In this document: positions 25,993-34,331 of the stretch, one piece after another
Layout: each line of letters opens with the position of its first letter
How positions within the stretch are numbered: the first letter of the stretch is position 1
Assembly (NCBI RefSeq): GCF_017744655.1
Contig: NZ_JAGIAW010000009.1
Coordinates: 62,001 to 126,000, forward strand
Length of the DNA stretch: 64,000 nucleotides
Direction: 5' to 3'
From: Devosia sp.
GTDB lineage: Bacteria > Pseudomonadota > Alphaproteobacteria > Rhizobiales > Devosiaceae
Notes under the pieces: generated by a model
Databases searched by the model: none
The model's input: only the letters and a program-made list of their open reading frames with translations
Told to the model about the DNA's origin: nothing
Program-made: the position numbers and the translations under genes

Positions 25993-28551
25993 CTACACGC
26001 TCGACATTTCGCGCAGCAGCAGGGCTGGGCGGATGGAGAGCACGCGGAGGAGCGTCGTGGCGCCGAGGATGGCGGTCATGCCGACGAGGCCGGCGACGAC
26101 GACGCCGATGGTGGCGGGGTCGACGGCGAAGGCGACGTTGAGGAGGACTTGCGTCAGGAGCCATGCCGCGAAGATGCCGGAAGGGATGGCGATCAGGGCG
26201 GCGAAGACGGCGAGGAGCAGGAACTGGATCAGCGCGGAGACGAGGATCTCGCTGCGTTTGGCACCCAGGACCTTGTTGAGCACGGCGTCGGATTCGCGCT
26301 GGCGGCGACCGGCGGCGAGGCTGCCGATGAGGATGAGGAGGCCATTGAGGACGGCTATGCCGCCCACGGCCGCGACCGCGAGGGAGAGCTGGCTCAGGGC
26401 TTCGGTGATGCGGGTGAGCGTGGCGCCGATTTCGATAAATTTGACGTCGATGAATTCATTGGCGAGGAAGCGTTCCACCTCTTCTTCGCGGCCGGGTTCA
26501 GCGGTGACGGCGGCGAGGATGGTGGAGGGATAATTGTCGAGAACGCCGGGGGAGAAGGCGACGAGGAAGTCGATGCCGCCCTGCCAGGCATAGTCGCGGA
26601 AATTGCCGACTTTGGCGGTTACGGTCTCGCCAAAGATTTCGAAGGTGACTTCGTCGCCGAGCTTTACACCAAGACCCTGGCGCAGGTTCTGGTGCAGGGA
26701 GACGAGAGCCGGGCCGGTATAGTCGGCTGGCCACCATTGGCCCTCGACAAGACGGGAGGCCGGCGGCAGGACCGAGCGATAGGTCATGGGGATTTCGCCC
26801 GAGAGCAGGAAGGCGGCTTCGGGGCCGTTGGCGGCGAGGTTTTCGATCGGGGTGCCGGCAATGGTCATGACAGTGCCGCGCAGCATGGGGGTGGCGGTGA
26901 CCAGTTCAATGCCGTGTTCGGGGCCGACGGAGGCTTCGAGGGTCTGCATTTCGTCGGGGAAGAGGTCGGAGGCGACGAGGGTCGGGGCGTCGAAGACGGA
27001 GGCGCCCAGGAACTCGTTGCGGAGATTGATGGCGAGGACCTGCACCACGACGAGGATGACCATGGCGAGGCCGACGGCGGTGACGACGGCAGACGAATTT
27101 CGCGTGGTGCCGATGATGGCGCGGAGCGACTGGCGCAATGGGCGCCACCGGGCGGCGGGGAGTTTTGCGAGGCCGATGAGGGCGAGGCGGCTGCCGAGCT
27201 GCAGGAGCACGGCGGCGCCGATGGCGGAGCCGGCAAAGGCGAGAACCAGGGTGAGGTCCTTGGTCAGGACCACAGCGAGCCAGAAGAACAGCAGGATGGC
27301 GACGGCGAGCGGCAACAGTTCGGGCGAGGCGATGAACTTGCGCCAATCGATGCGCGGGGCGCCGAGGCCCTTGGAGCGGAAGAGATTGGCCGGGGACACC
27401 ATCTGCGCCTGAACGAGGGGCAGATAGGAGAAGGCGAAGGCCGTGAGAAGGCCGACGGCGCCGGCGACGAGGACGGCGAGGAGATCGAGTTCCCTGGCGA
27501 GCGGAATGCCGATGGCTTCGCCCACCGCGGGGAGGACGACGAGGCCGATGGTGACGCCGACGGCAATGCCGATGCCGACGCCGATGAGGCCGAGGGCCAG
27601 AACCTGGACGAGGAAATGGACGAGGACGCGCCAGCGCGAGGCGCCGAGGCTGCGGAGCACGGCGATGACGCCGGAACGTTCGCCGATATAGGCGGACATA
27701 ACGCTCCAGACCGAGACGCCGCCGATGAGGAGGGAGCCGAGGCCGACGACCATCAGGAAGCCGGTGAAGAGTTCATAATAGCGCAGCATGGGGCCGAGGC
27801 CATCGAGGGCCGAGCGGATTTCCCAGCCGGCGTCGCCGAGTTCGGCGGCGAGGCGGGTGCGTTCGGCTTCGGTATCGCCGGAGGCGAGCAGCAGCTTGTA
27901 GCGGAAATTGGTGCCGAGGCCCGGAAGGGGCGAGGTGCGGTCGGAGACGTGGGCAAAACCGTCGGTGCTGAGAAGGGTCGAGAGACCCAGGCGGAAGCCG
28001 CGGACGGGGCCATCGGGGAGGCCGGTCAGGGTGCCACGGACTTCGAAATCGGTGCCGCCGATGGAGATGGTGTCGCCTATTGCAAGGCCGAGCTGGTCGA
28101 GCATGACGGGATCGACGAGGGCGCCGAACATGCCGTTGCGTTCTTCGAGGGCATTGAAGGGCGAGACCATGGCTTCGGCGTCGCTGGTGCCGACACCGCC
28201 GAGGAGCGGGTAGCCGGGGCCGGCGGCGACGAGGTCGACAAAGGCATCGCCGGTCATGGACTCGGCGCCAAGATTGGTTTCGACGACGCTGGCGAGCGTG
28301 CCAGCCTGTTCGAGGATGGCGAGTTCGCTGGCGTTCGCCGCGCGGTCGGAGCGGGTGAATTCGAGATCGCCGCCCATGAGCATGGCCGCGTTCTGATCGA
28401 CGGCGCGGGTGATGGCCGAGGAAACCGAGGAGACGCCGGCAATCAGCGCTGTGCCGACGGCGAGGCAGATAATGAGAAGGGAAAAGCGGGCCCAGTCGCC
28501 GGCCATTTCCTTGAGGCCCACGCGGGCCGCAGCAAGCAAGGCACGCATCAA
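25993..28551 (-). CDS. FtsX-family ABC transporter permease (YbbP-like)
   Basis: Large inner-membrane permease of 852 residues with about ten membrane segments. One is N-terminal (residues 20-45) and is followed by a periplasmic domain. A first FtsX block lies at about 255-380, a central pair follows, a second periplasmic domain comes next, and a second FtsX block lies at about 720-840. This two-FtsX layout matches YbbP/LolC-type exporters that work on lipids, lipoproteins or toxic hydrophobic compounds from the periplasmic side. It is coupled to its ATPase gene by a four-base overlap. The substrate is not known. Confidence 0.85.
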   Translation of the reverse strand: MMRALLAAARVGLKEMAGDWARFSLLIICLAVGTALIAGVSSVSSAITRAVDQNAAMLMGGDLEFTRSDRAANASELAILEQAGTLASVVETNLGAESMTGDAFVDLVAAGPGYPLLGGVGTSDAEAMVSPFNALEERNGMFGALVDPVMLDQLGLAIGDTISIGGTDFEVRGTLTGLPDGPVRGFRLGLSTLLSTDGFAHVSDRTSPLPGLGTNFRYKLLLASGDTEAERTRLAAELGDAGWEIRSALDGLGPMLRYYELFTGFLMVVGLGSLLIGGVSVWSVMSAYIGERSGVIAVLRSLGASRWRVLVHFLVQVLALGLIGVGIGIAVGVTIGLVVLPAVGEAIGIPLARELDLLAVLVAGAVGLLTAFAFSYLPLVQAQMVSPANLFRSKGLGAPRIDWRKFIASPELLPLAVAILLFFWLAVVLTKDLTLVLAFAGSAIGAAVLLQLGSRLALIGLAKLPAARWRPLRQSLRAIIGTTRNSSAVVTAVGLAMVILVVVQVLAINLRNEFLGASVFDAPTLVASDLFPDEMQTLEASVGPEHGIELVTATPMLRGTVMTIAGTPIENLAANGPEAAFLLSGEIPMTYRSVLPPASRLVEGQWWPADYTGPALVSLHQNLRQGLGVKLGDEVTFEIFGETVTAKVGNFRDYAWQGGIDFLVAFSPGVLDNYPSTILAAVTAEPGREEEVERFLANEFIDVKFIEIGATLTRITEALSQLSLAVAAVGGIAVLNGLLILIGSLAAGRRQRESDAVLNKVLGAKRSEILVSALIQFLLLAVFAALIAIPSGIFAAWLLTQVLLNVAFAVDPATIGVVVAGLVGMTAILGATTLLRVLSIRPALLLREMSSV

Positions 28552-29249
28552 CGAGCGCCCGTGGTTTCGGTGAGCTGACCCTGTTCCATGGTGAAGCGGC
28601 GGTCGGTGCGTTCGGCTAGGTGCGCGTCGTGGGTGATCATGACCACCGCGGTGCCGTTCTGGCGGGCGAGGTTGAACATAAGCTCGACGACAACGGCGCC
28701 GGATTTCTGATCGAGATTGCCGGTCGGTTCGTCGGCAAGAAGCAGGCGCGGCTTGGTGACCAAGGCGCGGGCGAGGCCGACGCGCTGCTGTTCGCCGCCC
28801 GAAAGGGCCGAGGGGCGGTGATCCAAGCGCTTGCCGAGGCCGACGGCGTCGAGCGCGGCGGCGGCTTCCTTGCGCACGTCGCTGAGCTTCATCTCGGGGC
28901 GAGCGATTTCGAGGGCGAGGCCGACATTGTCGAGGGCCGTCAGCGAGGGAATGAGGTGAAAACTCTGGAAGACGATGCCGAGAGTGTTTCGGCGGAAGAC
29001 GGCCATCGCGTCTTCGTCGAGTTTCGTGATGTCGGTGCCGCCCACCTGGATCTTTCCGGCGCTGGCGCGTTCGAGGCCGGCAAGGAGCATGAGGAGCGAG
29101 GTCTTGCCGCTGCCCGAGGGGCCGACAATGGCCACGACCTCCGCTGCGTTCACCGAGAGATCGACCGCGCGCAAAATGTTGAGCGGCTTGCCGGCGACTT
29201 CGACGCTATAGTCGACCTTGCTGGCGATGATGATCGGGGTACTGGCCAT
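28548..29249 (-). CDS. ABC transporter ATP-binding protein (YbbA/LolD-like)
   Basis: Cytoplasmic ATPase partner of the FtsX permease, 233 residues. Walker [10 protein letters not shown] lies near residue 42, the Q-loop FQSFHLIP, signature [15 protein letters not shown], Walker [13 protein letters not shown] and switch His MITHD. This is the MacB/LolD/YbbA pattern. ATG 29249 has AAGAAGG seven bases upstream; a GTG at 29312 with GGAGG only four bases upstream would add 21 residues. A TTTACGC-A-GCGTAAA palindrome lies upstream. Confidence 0.88.
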   Translation of the reverse strand: MASTPIIIASKVDYSVEVAGKPLNILRAVDLSVNAAEVVAIVGPSGSGKTSLLMLLAGLERASAGKIQVGGTDITKLDEDAMAVFRRNTLGIVFQSFHLIPSLTALDNVGLALEIARPEMKLSDVRKEAAAALDAVGLGKRLDHRPSALSGGEQQRVGLARALVTKPRLLLADEPTGNLDQKSGAVVVELMFNLARQNGTAVVMITHDAHLAERTDRRFTMEQGQLTETTGAR

Positions 29250-29332
29250 GCGCGCCGCCTTCTTGGGACTAGCAGGAGCATCGGAAAGCGGGGACTGTTC
29301 GGGCGCTGGCACGCTGCCTCCGGCGGAATTGG

Positions 29333-29347
29333 TTTACGCAGCGTAAA
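29333..29347. promoter_or_regulatory. TTTACGC-A-GCGTAAA palindromic operator candidate
   Basis: A perfect 7-1-7 inverted repeat in the divergent gap between the ABC exporter pair and the secreted protein gene at 29448. The shape is like operators of TetR-family repressors, but no such regulator is adjacent. Confidence 0.5.
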
Positions 29348-29447
29348 TGCCGCATCTTTGCGCAATCATATTAAACTGGCATTGTTGGATGAAGTATAAA
29401 GAAGTCATGCTCCGGTGGGCGGACAATTATGACCAAGAGGATTTGAC

Positions 29448-29966
29448 GTGGTGAAGGGTGGGAAGAGCGCCATTGGCGTGGCGATGATGCTGGTTGGTCT
29501 GACCGCAGCGCCGGTGCTGGCGGGGCCGGGCGAGCAAGCGCTGCTGGCTTCCTATGTCGGCAACTGGCGCGGGGAGAGCATTTTGCAGGGCGGCGACAAG
29601 CCCGAACCCTTTCGCTGCCGCCTGGCGGTAAGCCCCGGAAATTCCGGCAAAATCAACTATACCGGCCGCTGCACGCTGGTGAACATGAACCTGTCGGTCT
29701 CGGGCACCATCGCCTATGTCGACTCCAAGGGGCAGTATGAGGCGGTGATGACCTCCAATGCCGGCTTCTCCGGTATTGCAGTGGGCAAGCAGGGCGGCGA
29801 CGAGATCGGCTTTGACCTTGTCGAGCGGCAGAAGGATCGTGGCGGCAATGACGTTGCCATCGGCTCGCGCATCTTCCTCGTGGGTGATTCGATTCGCGTG
29901 GATTTCCAGGTCGAGTTCAACGATTCGGGCAAATTGCTCACCACCAGCGTGCCGTTCGCGCGCTAA
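29448..29966 (+). CDS. Secreted hypothetical protein, 172 residues
   Basis: Not assigned to a named family. It starts with two GTG codons (the first at 29448) nine bases after AGAGG. Residues 1-26 form a Sec signal peptide (hydrophobic VAMMLVGLTAAPVLA, cut near AGPGEQ). The mature part is small, beta-rich and has one Cys pair (FRCRL and GRCTL), so it may fold as a beta-barrel or lipocalin-like domain with a disulphide in the periplasm. It is divergent from the FtsX ABC pair, and a shared palindrome suggests joint control. Confidence 0.7.
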   Translation: MVKGGKSAIGVAMMLVGLTAAPVLAGPGEQALLASYVGNWRGESILQGGDKPEPFRCRLAVSPGNSGKINYTGRCTLVNMNLSVSGTIAYVDSKGQYEAVMTSNAGFSGIAVGKQGGDEIGFDLVERQKDRGGNDVAIGSRIFLVGDSIRVDFQVEFNDSGKLLTTSVPFAR

Positions 29967-30238
29967 TCACAAGGTTTTGCCCGGCCTTTCATTATGGAGG
30001 CGGGGCGCCAGCTTTGTCCCAGGGCGAGGGTGAAGGCGGTTCAGCCGCCTCGCCAAGCCCATAATATGAACTAAAACGTCATGTTTTTATAGTTCGACCA
30101 AAGTCGAGCACGCTTTTTCGCTTTTTTCTCGGTTTGCGCACCGCTTGGCACTGGTGAAAACGCAAAAGCTCGCCTATCTTGCCATCGCTGCGCCGCAGAT
30201 GGCGCGCACTCATACGTTCAACACTCGCAAGGAGAGGA

Positions 30239-30349
30239 ATGACGATGACGACATCGCCGACCATTACCATCCATGCCCTGTGTTCGCTCGTAGTAACCCG
30301 CCGCACTGACGCCAAACGCTGGCAAGGGTTCTGCTCGAAACGAATGTGA
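30239..30349 (+). CDS. Possible 36-residue leader peptide
   Basis: ATG 30239 is preceded by AAGGAGAGG, one of the best ribosome sites in the window. The frame is open for 36 codons and ends inside the first AATGTGAC palindrome (stop at 30347-30349). The product contains LCSLVVTRRTDAKRWQGFC and has two Cys. There is no family match that I know. It could be a regulatory leader for the gene at 30535 or a chance ORF. The rest of 29967-30534 shows no other gene. Confidence 0.3.
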   Translation: MTMTTSPTITIHALCSLVVTRRTDAKRWQGFCSKRM

Positions 30350-30385
30350 CAGTCGTCACATTTGCAATGTGACTGAGGTCACATT
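30343..30385. promoter_or_regulatory. Tandem CRP/FNR-type palindromes AATGTGAC-N4-GTCACATT
   Basis: Two 20-bp inverted repeats with identical 8-base arms, at 30343-30362 and 30366-30385, 23 bp centre to centre (about two helical turns). Each contains the TGTGA-N6-TCACA core of CRP-type sites. They lie 150-190 bp before the small gene at 30535. Confidence 0.65.
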
Positions 30386-30534
30386 TGAGGTGTGAAAACA
30401 GCCAAATAGAGATTTGGCAGCAGTCACACCACCGTCTCACAGTTTCGATAAGACCCGCAGCGAAATGGCCTCACGGCGCGGAATGTACCGCAGCCCGTGT
30501 TTTCCCATTCGTCGCGCAAGTGGAGATTCCACCC

Positions 30535-30750
30535 ATGCAGGAAAACAGTTTTTCTAAGGCCGAAACGCTCCGGCCAACCGTGATCGAAGTCGGCGGCGAG
30601 CCCCAGGGTGTCGTCGTGCCGACCGAGGGTGGCTATCGCTTCCTCGCCGTCAAGCTGCCGGCCTTCGTGGTCGACGGCCAGCATTTTGCTACCGTTGAAA
30701 TCGCCCATCGGGCGGTGCGCGACGCCGTTCAGGGTGCCGCAGAACTTTAG
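30535..30750 (+). CDS. Hypothetical protein, 71 residues
   Basis: A small soluble protein of no family I recognise. ATG 30535 is preceded by TGGAG at nine bases, and the composition is ordinary for the genome. The product reads as short beta strands (VIEVGGEPQGVVVPTEGGYR, then FVVDGQHFATVEIAHRAVRDA). A strong terminator follows at 30796. Tandem CRP-like palindromes upstream suggest regulated expression. Confidence 0.6.
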   Translation: MQENSFSKAETLRPTVIEVGGEPQGVVVPTEGGYRFLAVKLPAFVVDGQHFATVEIAHRAVRDAVQGAAEL

Positions 30751-30795
30751 GCGCGGTCGGCTTGGCCGCGCCACCTTCATTTCATGTTCCCTGAC

Positions 30796-30826
30796 ATCCC
30801 CGCGCCTGCGGGGATTTTTGCTTTTT
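30796..30826 (+). terminator. Intrinsic terminator
   Basis: ATCCCCGC-GCCT-GCGGGGAT, an 8-bp perfect stem with a 4-base loop, then TTTTGCTTTTT. It is 45 bases after the 71-residue gene. Confidence 0.8.
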
Positions 30827-30883
30827 GGGGCCCCTGCCCTGCCGCTGCGTTTGTCCTGCACTGAGATTGCCCCAAACTCGATT

Positions 30884-30952
30884 GTCACCCCGGCGAAGGT
30901 CGGGGTCTATCCCGAGATCTCAAGATGGGCCTCGGCCTTCGCCGGGGTGACA
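30884..30952. repeat. Intergenic inverted repeat, family B
   Basis: GTCACCCCGGCGAAGGTCGG and CGGCCTTCGCCGGGGTGAC. It is nearly the same as the copy at 14704-14772, including the GAGATCTCA(A/G)GATGGGCC centre. Confidence 0.8.
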
Positions 30953-31027
30953 GAAAGTGGGAGACAAATCATCGTGCCAGCCTGCCTCAGTCGAAATTTT
31001 GCGCGAAAGCAGGCGCAGCAAAACGCT

Positions 31028-31303
31028 TCAGAGCCGGTGCAGCAGCGGAAAAGGTTCGGGCCAATAGGCAAGTGGCTCGAGGACGACGAAGAGGTCGGCA
31101 TCGGGAGGCATATCCGCCATCATCCGGCAGATACCCAGGATCAGGTCGGACGGGGATGGATTGTCGGGGACGAGGCGCTCAAGGCTGCCATCGAGGCCGT
31201 GCTTCAAAACGCCCGCGCAGAGCTCACCCTCATGCACGAAGAGCAGGAGGGCCGTCTGACCAGCCGGTAGCTGATCCGGCGTGACGCGCACATAGGATGT
31301 CAT
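31028..31303 (-). CDS. Hypothetical protein, 91 residues
   Basis: A small acidic protein of no recognised family. The start at 31303 (ATG) has only a weak ribosome site. The sequence has one hydrophobic stretch (TALLLFVHEGELCAGVL) but no clear membrane helix or signal peptide. It is the last of three small minus-strand genes between the family B repeat and phnN. Codon usage looks coding. Moderately sure it is a gene. Confidence 0.5.
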   Translation of the reverse strand: MTSYVRVTPDQLPAGQTALLLFVHEGELCAGVLKHGLDGSLERLVPDNPSPSDLILGICRMMADMPPDADLFVVLEPLAYWPEPFPLLHRL

Positions 31304-31423
31304 TTCCGCACCGCTTGGTTTTGACCGTGACGCTGCGAAGATGATCAGGCCGGGGCGGTTGGAAGCGCCTTTCCGGCCTGGAGCGCAAAAATGCGGACGT
31401 CCATAAGCAGATGAACGGATCGC

Positions 31424-31621
31424 TCAGCCGTCATTGCTCGAATTGAGCTCTTCGGGGCGCTGGCCCTCGGCTACGGGCGGTTGCGGATCGAGGATCCGCA
31501 GGACCGCTTCGGCCAACGCTTCCACGTCGACGCGCAGCTCACCCACTTCGGCCTGGCGCTGCAACTCGGCCGAAATTGCCGTGGCGACTGCGGTGCGATG
31601 CGTTTCCCTAGCCGTTTCCAT
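31424..31621 (-). CDS. Hypothetical protein, 65 residues
   Basis: A small, helical, charged protein (METARETHRTAVATAISAEL, then VDVEALAEAVLRILDP). ATG 31621 has GGGAG about ten bases upstream, and its first bases overlap the end of the 49-residue membrane protein gene by 14 bases. This suggests the two are co-translated. ATG 31642 is an alternative. Function unknown. Confidence 0.5.
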   Translation of the reverse strand: METARETHRTAVATAISAELQRQAEVGELRVDVEALAEAVLRILDPQPPVAEGQRPEELNSSNDG

Positions 31622-31757
31622 CAATGGACACTCCCTGCTCATCTATGCGCACCTCAACCCCCGGGCGGGCCTGTTGCTGCTGATAGGTGTAGATGGCAAA
31701 GGCGACGACGGCCACGGCAAGGACCGCAACCACGGCGTAAAGCCCATTTCGGCTCAT
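31608..31757 (-). CDS. Single-pass membrane protein, 49 residues
   Basis: ATG 31757 is preceded by AGGAG at six bases. The product has one membrane helix (AVVAVLAVAVVAFAIYTY, residues 8-25), a basic/Gln linker and a short C-terminal tail PGVEVRIDEQGVSIDGNG. I recall similar tiny proteins in many Rhizobiales genomes, without known function. The C-terminal tail would face the periplasm if the N terminus is cytoplasmic. Confidence 0.6.
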   Translation of the reverse strand: MSRNGLYAVVAVLAVAVVAFAIYTYQQQQARPGVEVRIDEQGVSIDGNG

Positions 31758-31814
31758 GAACAACTCCTGACGCTTGTATAGTGAGGTTTCAAACGCGCAG
31801 CCCCCGAAAGGGTT

Positions 31815-32381
31815 TCACTCCTCGGCAAGCCTACGCAGGGCCATGACGAAGGCGGTGACGCCGATGCCGACAGAGCTGGAATTGTCGATGACCACGGGGG
31901 AGACATCGGCCGGCAGGGCCGCACCTTCGCGGGCAAGGCGGGCGGTGATCTGGTCGCGGTTTTCGCGGCCGCGTCTGGCGAGGCGTTCCGCGCGGAGCGA
32001 GATTTCGGCCGTGATCATGACGACGCGGCAGGTGGGATATTTGGCTATGGCCGTGGGCACGACGTGGCGCGAGACATTGGCGACGACGATGCGGCCGAGT
32101 GCCAGGTCGGTATCGACGCCGATGGGCAGGGCATAATTGAGGCCGTGCGCCTCCCAATGGAGCGCCAGGCGGCCATTGACCAGCGCCTCGGCAAATTCGT
32201 CGGGCTCGATGGAGAGATGGTCTTCGAGATCGATATCGGTGGGGCGGGTGACGAGGCGACGCACGAAGCTGAAACGCTTGTCGGCATCGAGCGCCTGGCG
32301 GGCGCCAGTCAGCAATGTATCCTTGCCAACACCGGAGGGGCCGATAACGAGAACCAGAACTCCGGGCGGACGATCGCTCAA
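31815..32381 (-). CDS. phnN: Ribose 1,5-bisphosphokinase PhnN
   Basis: Phosphorylates ribose 1,5-bisphosphate to PRPP, the salvage end of the C-P lyase pathway. It has 188 residues with a guanylate-kinase-like fold: P-loop IGPSGVGKDT at residues 13-22, TRPTD lid region and LARRGRENRDQI. The start overlaps the phnM stop by ATGA. No C-P lyase core gene (phnGHIJK) is in the window, so this trio may act on phosphonate or nucleotide by-products made elsewhere. Confidence 0.9.
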   Translation of the reverse strand: MSDRPPGVLVLVIGPSGVGKDTLLTGARQALDADKRFSFVRRLVTRPTDIDLEDHLSIEPDEFAEALVNGRLALHWEAHGLNYALPIGVDTDLALGRIVVANVSRHVVPTAIAKYPTCRVVMITAEISLRAERLARRGRENRDQITARLAREGAALPADVSPVVIDNSSSVGIGVTAFVMALRRLAEE

Positions 32382-33514
32382 CTGACCCTTATTCCCTCTT
32401 TCCAGACGGCGCGCACGGCGGGCACGCGCGTTTCACCTGAAACTCGCACCAGATCGGCCCTCTTGCCAATGGCGATCTCGCCGCGGTCCACAAGGCCGGC
32501 GGCTTCGGCCGGATTTCTGGTCACGAGGAGAAGGGCCTGCGGAAGGCTGACCTCCTGCAAGCGCTGGGGCAGGACGAATACGGCCTGCAGCAGGGCGAAG
32601 GGGACGTAGTCGGAGCTGAGGATATCGAGAAGGCCAGCGGCGACGAGATCGCTGGCGGAAATGTTGCCAGAATGGGATTTGCCGCGGACGACGTTTGGCG
32701 CGCCCATCAGCACGGCCTGGCCGGCATCGTGGGCAGCAGCGGCGGCTTCGAGGGTGGTGGGGAATTCGGCGATGGAAATGCCGTCTTCGGCGGCCTCTTC
32801 AACCTGGGCCAGCGTCGCGTCGTCGTGACTGGCGAGCGCCAGGCCCAGTTCATGGGCGCGGGCGACGATGGCCTTGCGATTGCCAGCGGAATAGCGGTCG
32901 TGCTCGGCCTGGCGGGCACTGATATAGGCCAGCATCTGCTCTTCGTTCTGGCCCATATGCTTGGCGTAGAAGCGCTTGTAATCCTCGAGCGAGCGGAATT
33001 GGCGCTGGCCGGGCGTGTGATCCATCACCGAGGCAAGGCGGGTCTGCGGGTGGTCGGCAAAGGCCTCAAAGTGTTCCACAACGTCATGGCTCGGCAACTC
33101 GCAGCGCAGGTGCAGAAAATGCTCGGCGCGGAGCCAGCCTTGCTCGGGGCCGGCGCGGACGGCCTCCACGAGATTTTTCGAGTGTTCGAACATATTCGGC
33201 AGGTCGACATCGGAGCCGATGCGCACGGCATCGAAAACCGTGGTGATGCCGGAGCCGGAAACCTGCACGTCATGCGCATGGAGCGCGGCGAGCGGATCCC
33301 AGAAGACGCCGGGACGGGGGCGATAGTGGTTTTCGAGATGGTCGGTATGGAGTTCGACGAGGCCCGGGATCAGGTAGTCGCCGCCAAAATCTTCGCCGCT
33401 GCTGACGTTTTTGGTGTCGATGTCGGCGATTTTTCCGTTCCGCACGAGGACGCTGCCAGTGACGACATCATTGGCGAGGACCACGCGGGCGTTGGAGAGG
33501 ACGAGTTCGGACAC
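32378..33514 (-). CDS. phnM: Alpha-D-ribose 1-methylphosphonate 5-triphosphate diphosphatase PhnM
   Basis: Amidohydrolase-fold enzyme that releases pyrophosphate from the triphosphate intermediate of phosphonate breakdown. It has 378 residues, with metal-site ELHTDHLENH near 54-63, ALASHDDAT near 230, and PNVVRGKSHSGN and LSSDYVP toward the C terminus, all typical of PhnM. The start is GTG 33514, with GGGAG seven bases upstream and directly after the DUF1045 stop; the longer open frame belongs to that upstream gene. Coupled to phnN. Confidence 0.92.
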   Translation of the reverse strand: MSELVLSNARVVLANDVVTGSVLVRNGKIADIDTKNVSSGEDFGGDYLIPGLVELHTDHLENHYRPRPGVFWDPLAALHAHDVQVSGSGITTVFDAVRIGSDVDLPNMFEHSKNLVEAVRAGPEQGWLRAEHFLHLRCELPSHDVVEHFEAFADHPQTRLASVMDHTPGQRQFRSLEDYKRFYAKHMGQNEEQMLAYISARQAEHDRYSAGNRKAIVARAHELGLALASHDDATLAQVEEAAEDGISIAEFPTTLEAAAAAHDAGQAVLMGAPNVVRGKSHSGNISASDLVAAGLLDILSSDYVPFALLQAVFVLPQRLQEVSLPQALLLVTRNPAEAAGLVDRGEIAIGKRADLVRVSGETRVPAVRAVWKEGIRVS

Positions 33515-33515
33515 G

Positions 33516-34205
33516 TTACACTCCCAGCTTGTAGTCTTCGAGGCGGCGGAAGGGGCGGCCGCTATCGGGCTCGTGGAAGAGCACGAGGCGATCGAAGAGG
33601 ATCGGCTCGGCAATGTCGGGGGCGAACCAGGATTCGAGCGCCGTGGTGATTTCAGCGCGCTCGGCTTCCGGCAGGCGATCGGTCAGCGTCATGTGGAAGC
33701 GGAATTCGTCGAAGACATAGGGATAGCCGTAGGAATCAAGCAGCTCTTCCTGGCGCGGAGTGAGGCCGCGCGCGGCGCGGGCCGCACGGTCCTTGATGCT
33801 GAGCGGGGCGCGGAAGGGCTCGAATTCTTCCACCACATAGGAGGCAAAATCCTGCAGGGCCTCGTTGGGCTCGGCGGGGATCAGGGCGAGGAAACCATCG
33901 AGGGAGGCGACGCGCAGGTGGCCCAGCGCGAAGGGCGCCTGGGTGCGGGTAAAATTGGTGAGGGCTGCGCGCAGCTCTTCGATAGTGGTTTCTGGGGCCA
34001 GGGCCATGGGCGGCTTGATGGTGGCGTGAAAAGCGTAGCGATTGGCCGACTGGGTTAGGTTGAGCAGGCGATTGCGCTCAACCCCGGCGACGGGGCCGTC
34101 AAATGTTTCGTTGGTGAGGGGATCGCGGCCAAGCCAGGCGGCGGCGCGGTCCCAGAGGGGGCTATTGGCGGAGGGCGCGTAATAGATGGCGAATCGTTCG
34201 GTCAT
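33516..34205 (-). CDS. DUF1045 phosphonate-metabolism protein (2H phosphoesterase fold)
   Basis: Protein of 229 residues with paired His-x-Thr motifs FHATIKPP near residue 59 and FHMTLTDRL near 168, the signature of 2H phosphoesterases. DUF1045 proteins are usually found next to phnM and phnN, as here. ATG 34205 has GGAG at about seven bases. It is the first gene of the three-gene operon. A role on a cyclic or phosphodiester ribose intermediate is plausible but unproven. Confidence 0.82.
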   Translation of the reverse strand: MTERFAIYYAPSANSPLWDRAAAWLGRDPLTNETFDGPVAGVERNRLLNLTQSANRYAFHATIKPPMALAPETTIEELRAALTNFTRTQAPFALGHLRVASLDGFLALIPAEPNEALQDFASYVVEEFEPFRAPLSIKDRAARAARGLTPRQEELLDSYGYPYVFDEFRFHMTLTDRLPEAERAEITTALESWFAPDIAEPILFDRLVLFHEPDSGRPFRRLEDYKLGV

Positions 34206-34331
34206 GAAAACTCCAGAAGCGTGCCGCTAGCGCCTCTATGTGTCTGCCTTTTGACATGACGGCAAGGCTGGACAAGGCAAGCGCACCTCTCCACAAAGAC
34301 GGCGAGGAATTTTGGGGTTTTGAGGATGACC

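Noticed and set aside
26149..28578. A very long (809-codon) plus-strand ORF opposite the FtsX permease gene
   Set aside because: It is the antisense of a clear membrane protein gene. The product is a low-complexity Glu/Gly/Asp/Ala-rich chain, as expected from high-GC antisense frames.
30079..30315. A 78-codon minus-strand ORF in the gap before the CRP-like sites
   Set aside because: No ribosome site, composition unlike neighbouring proteins, and it overlaps the better-supported plus-strand micro-ORF.
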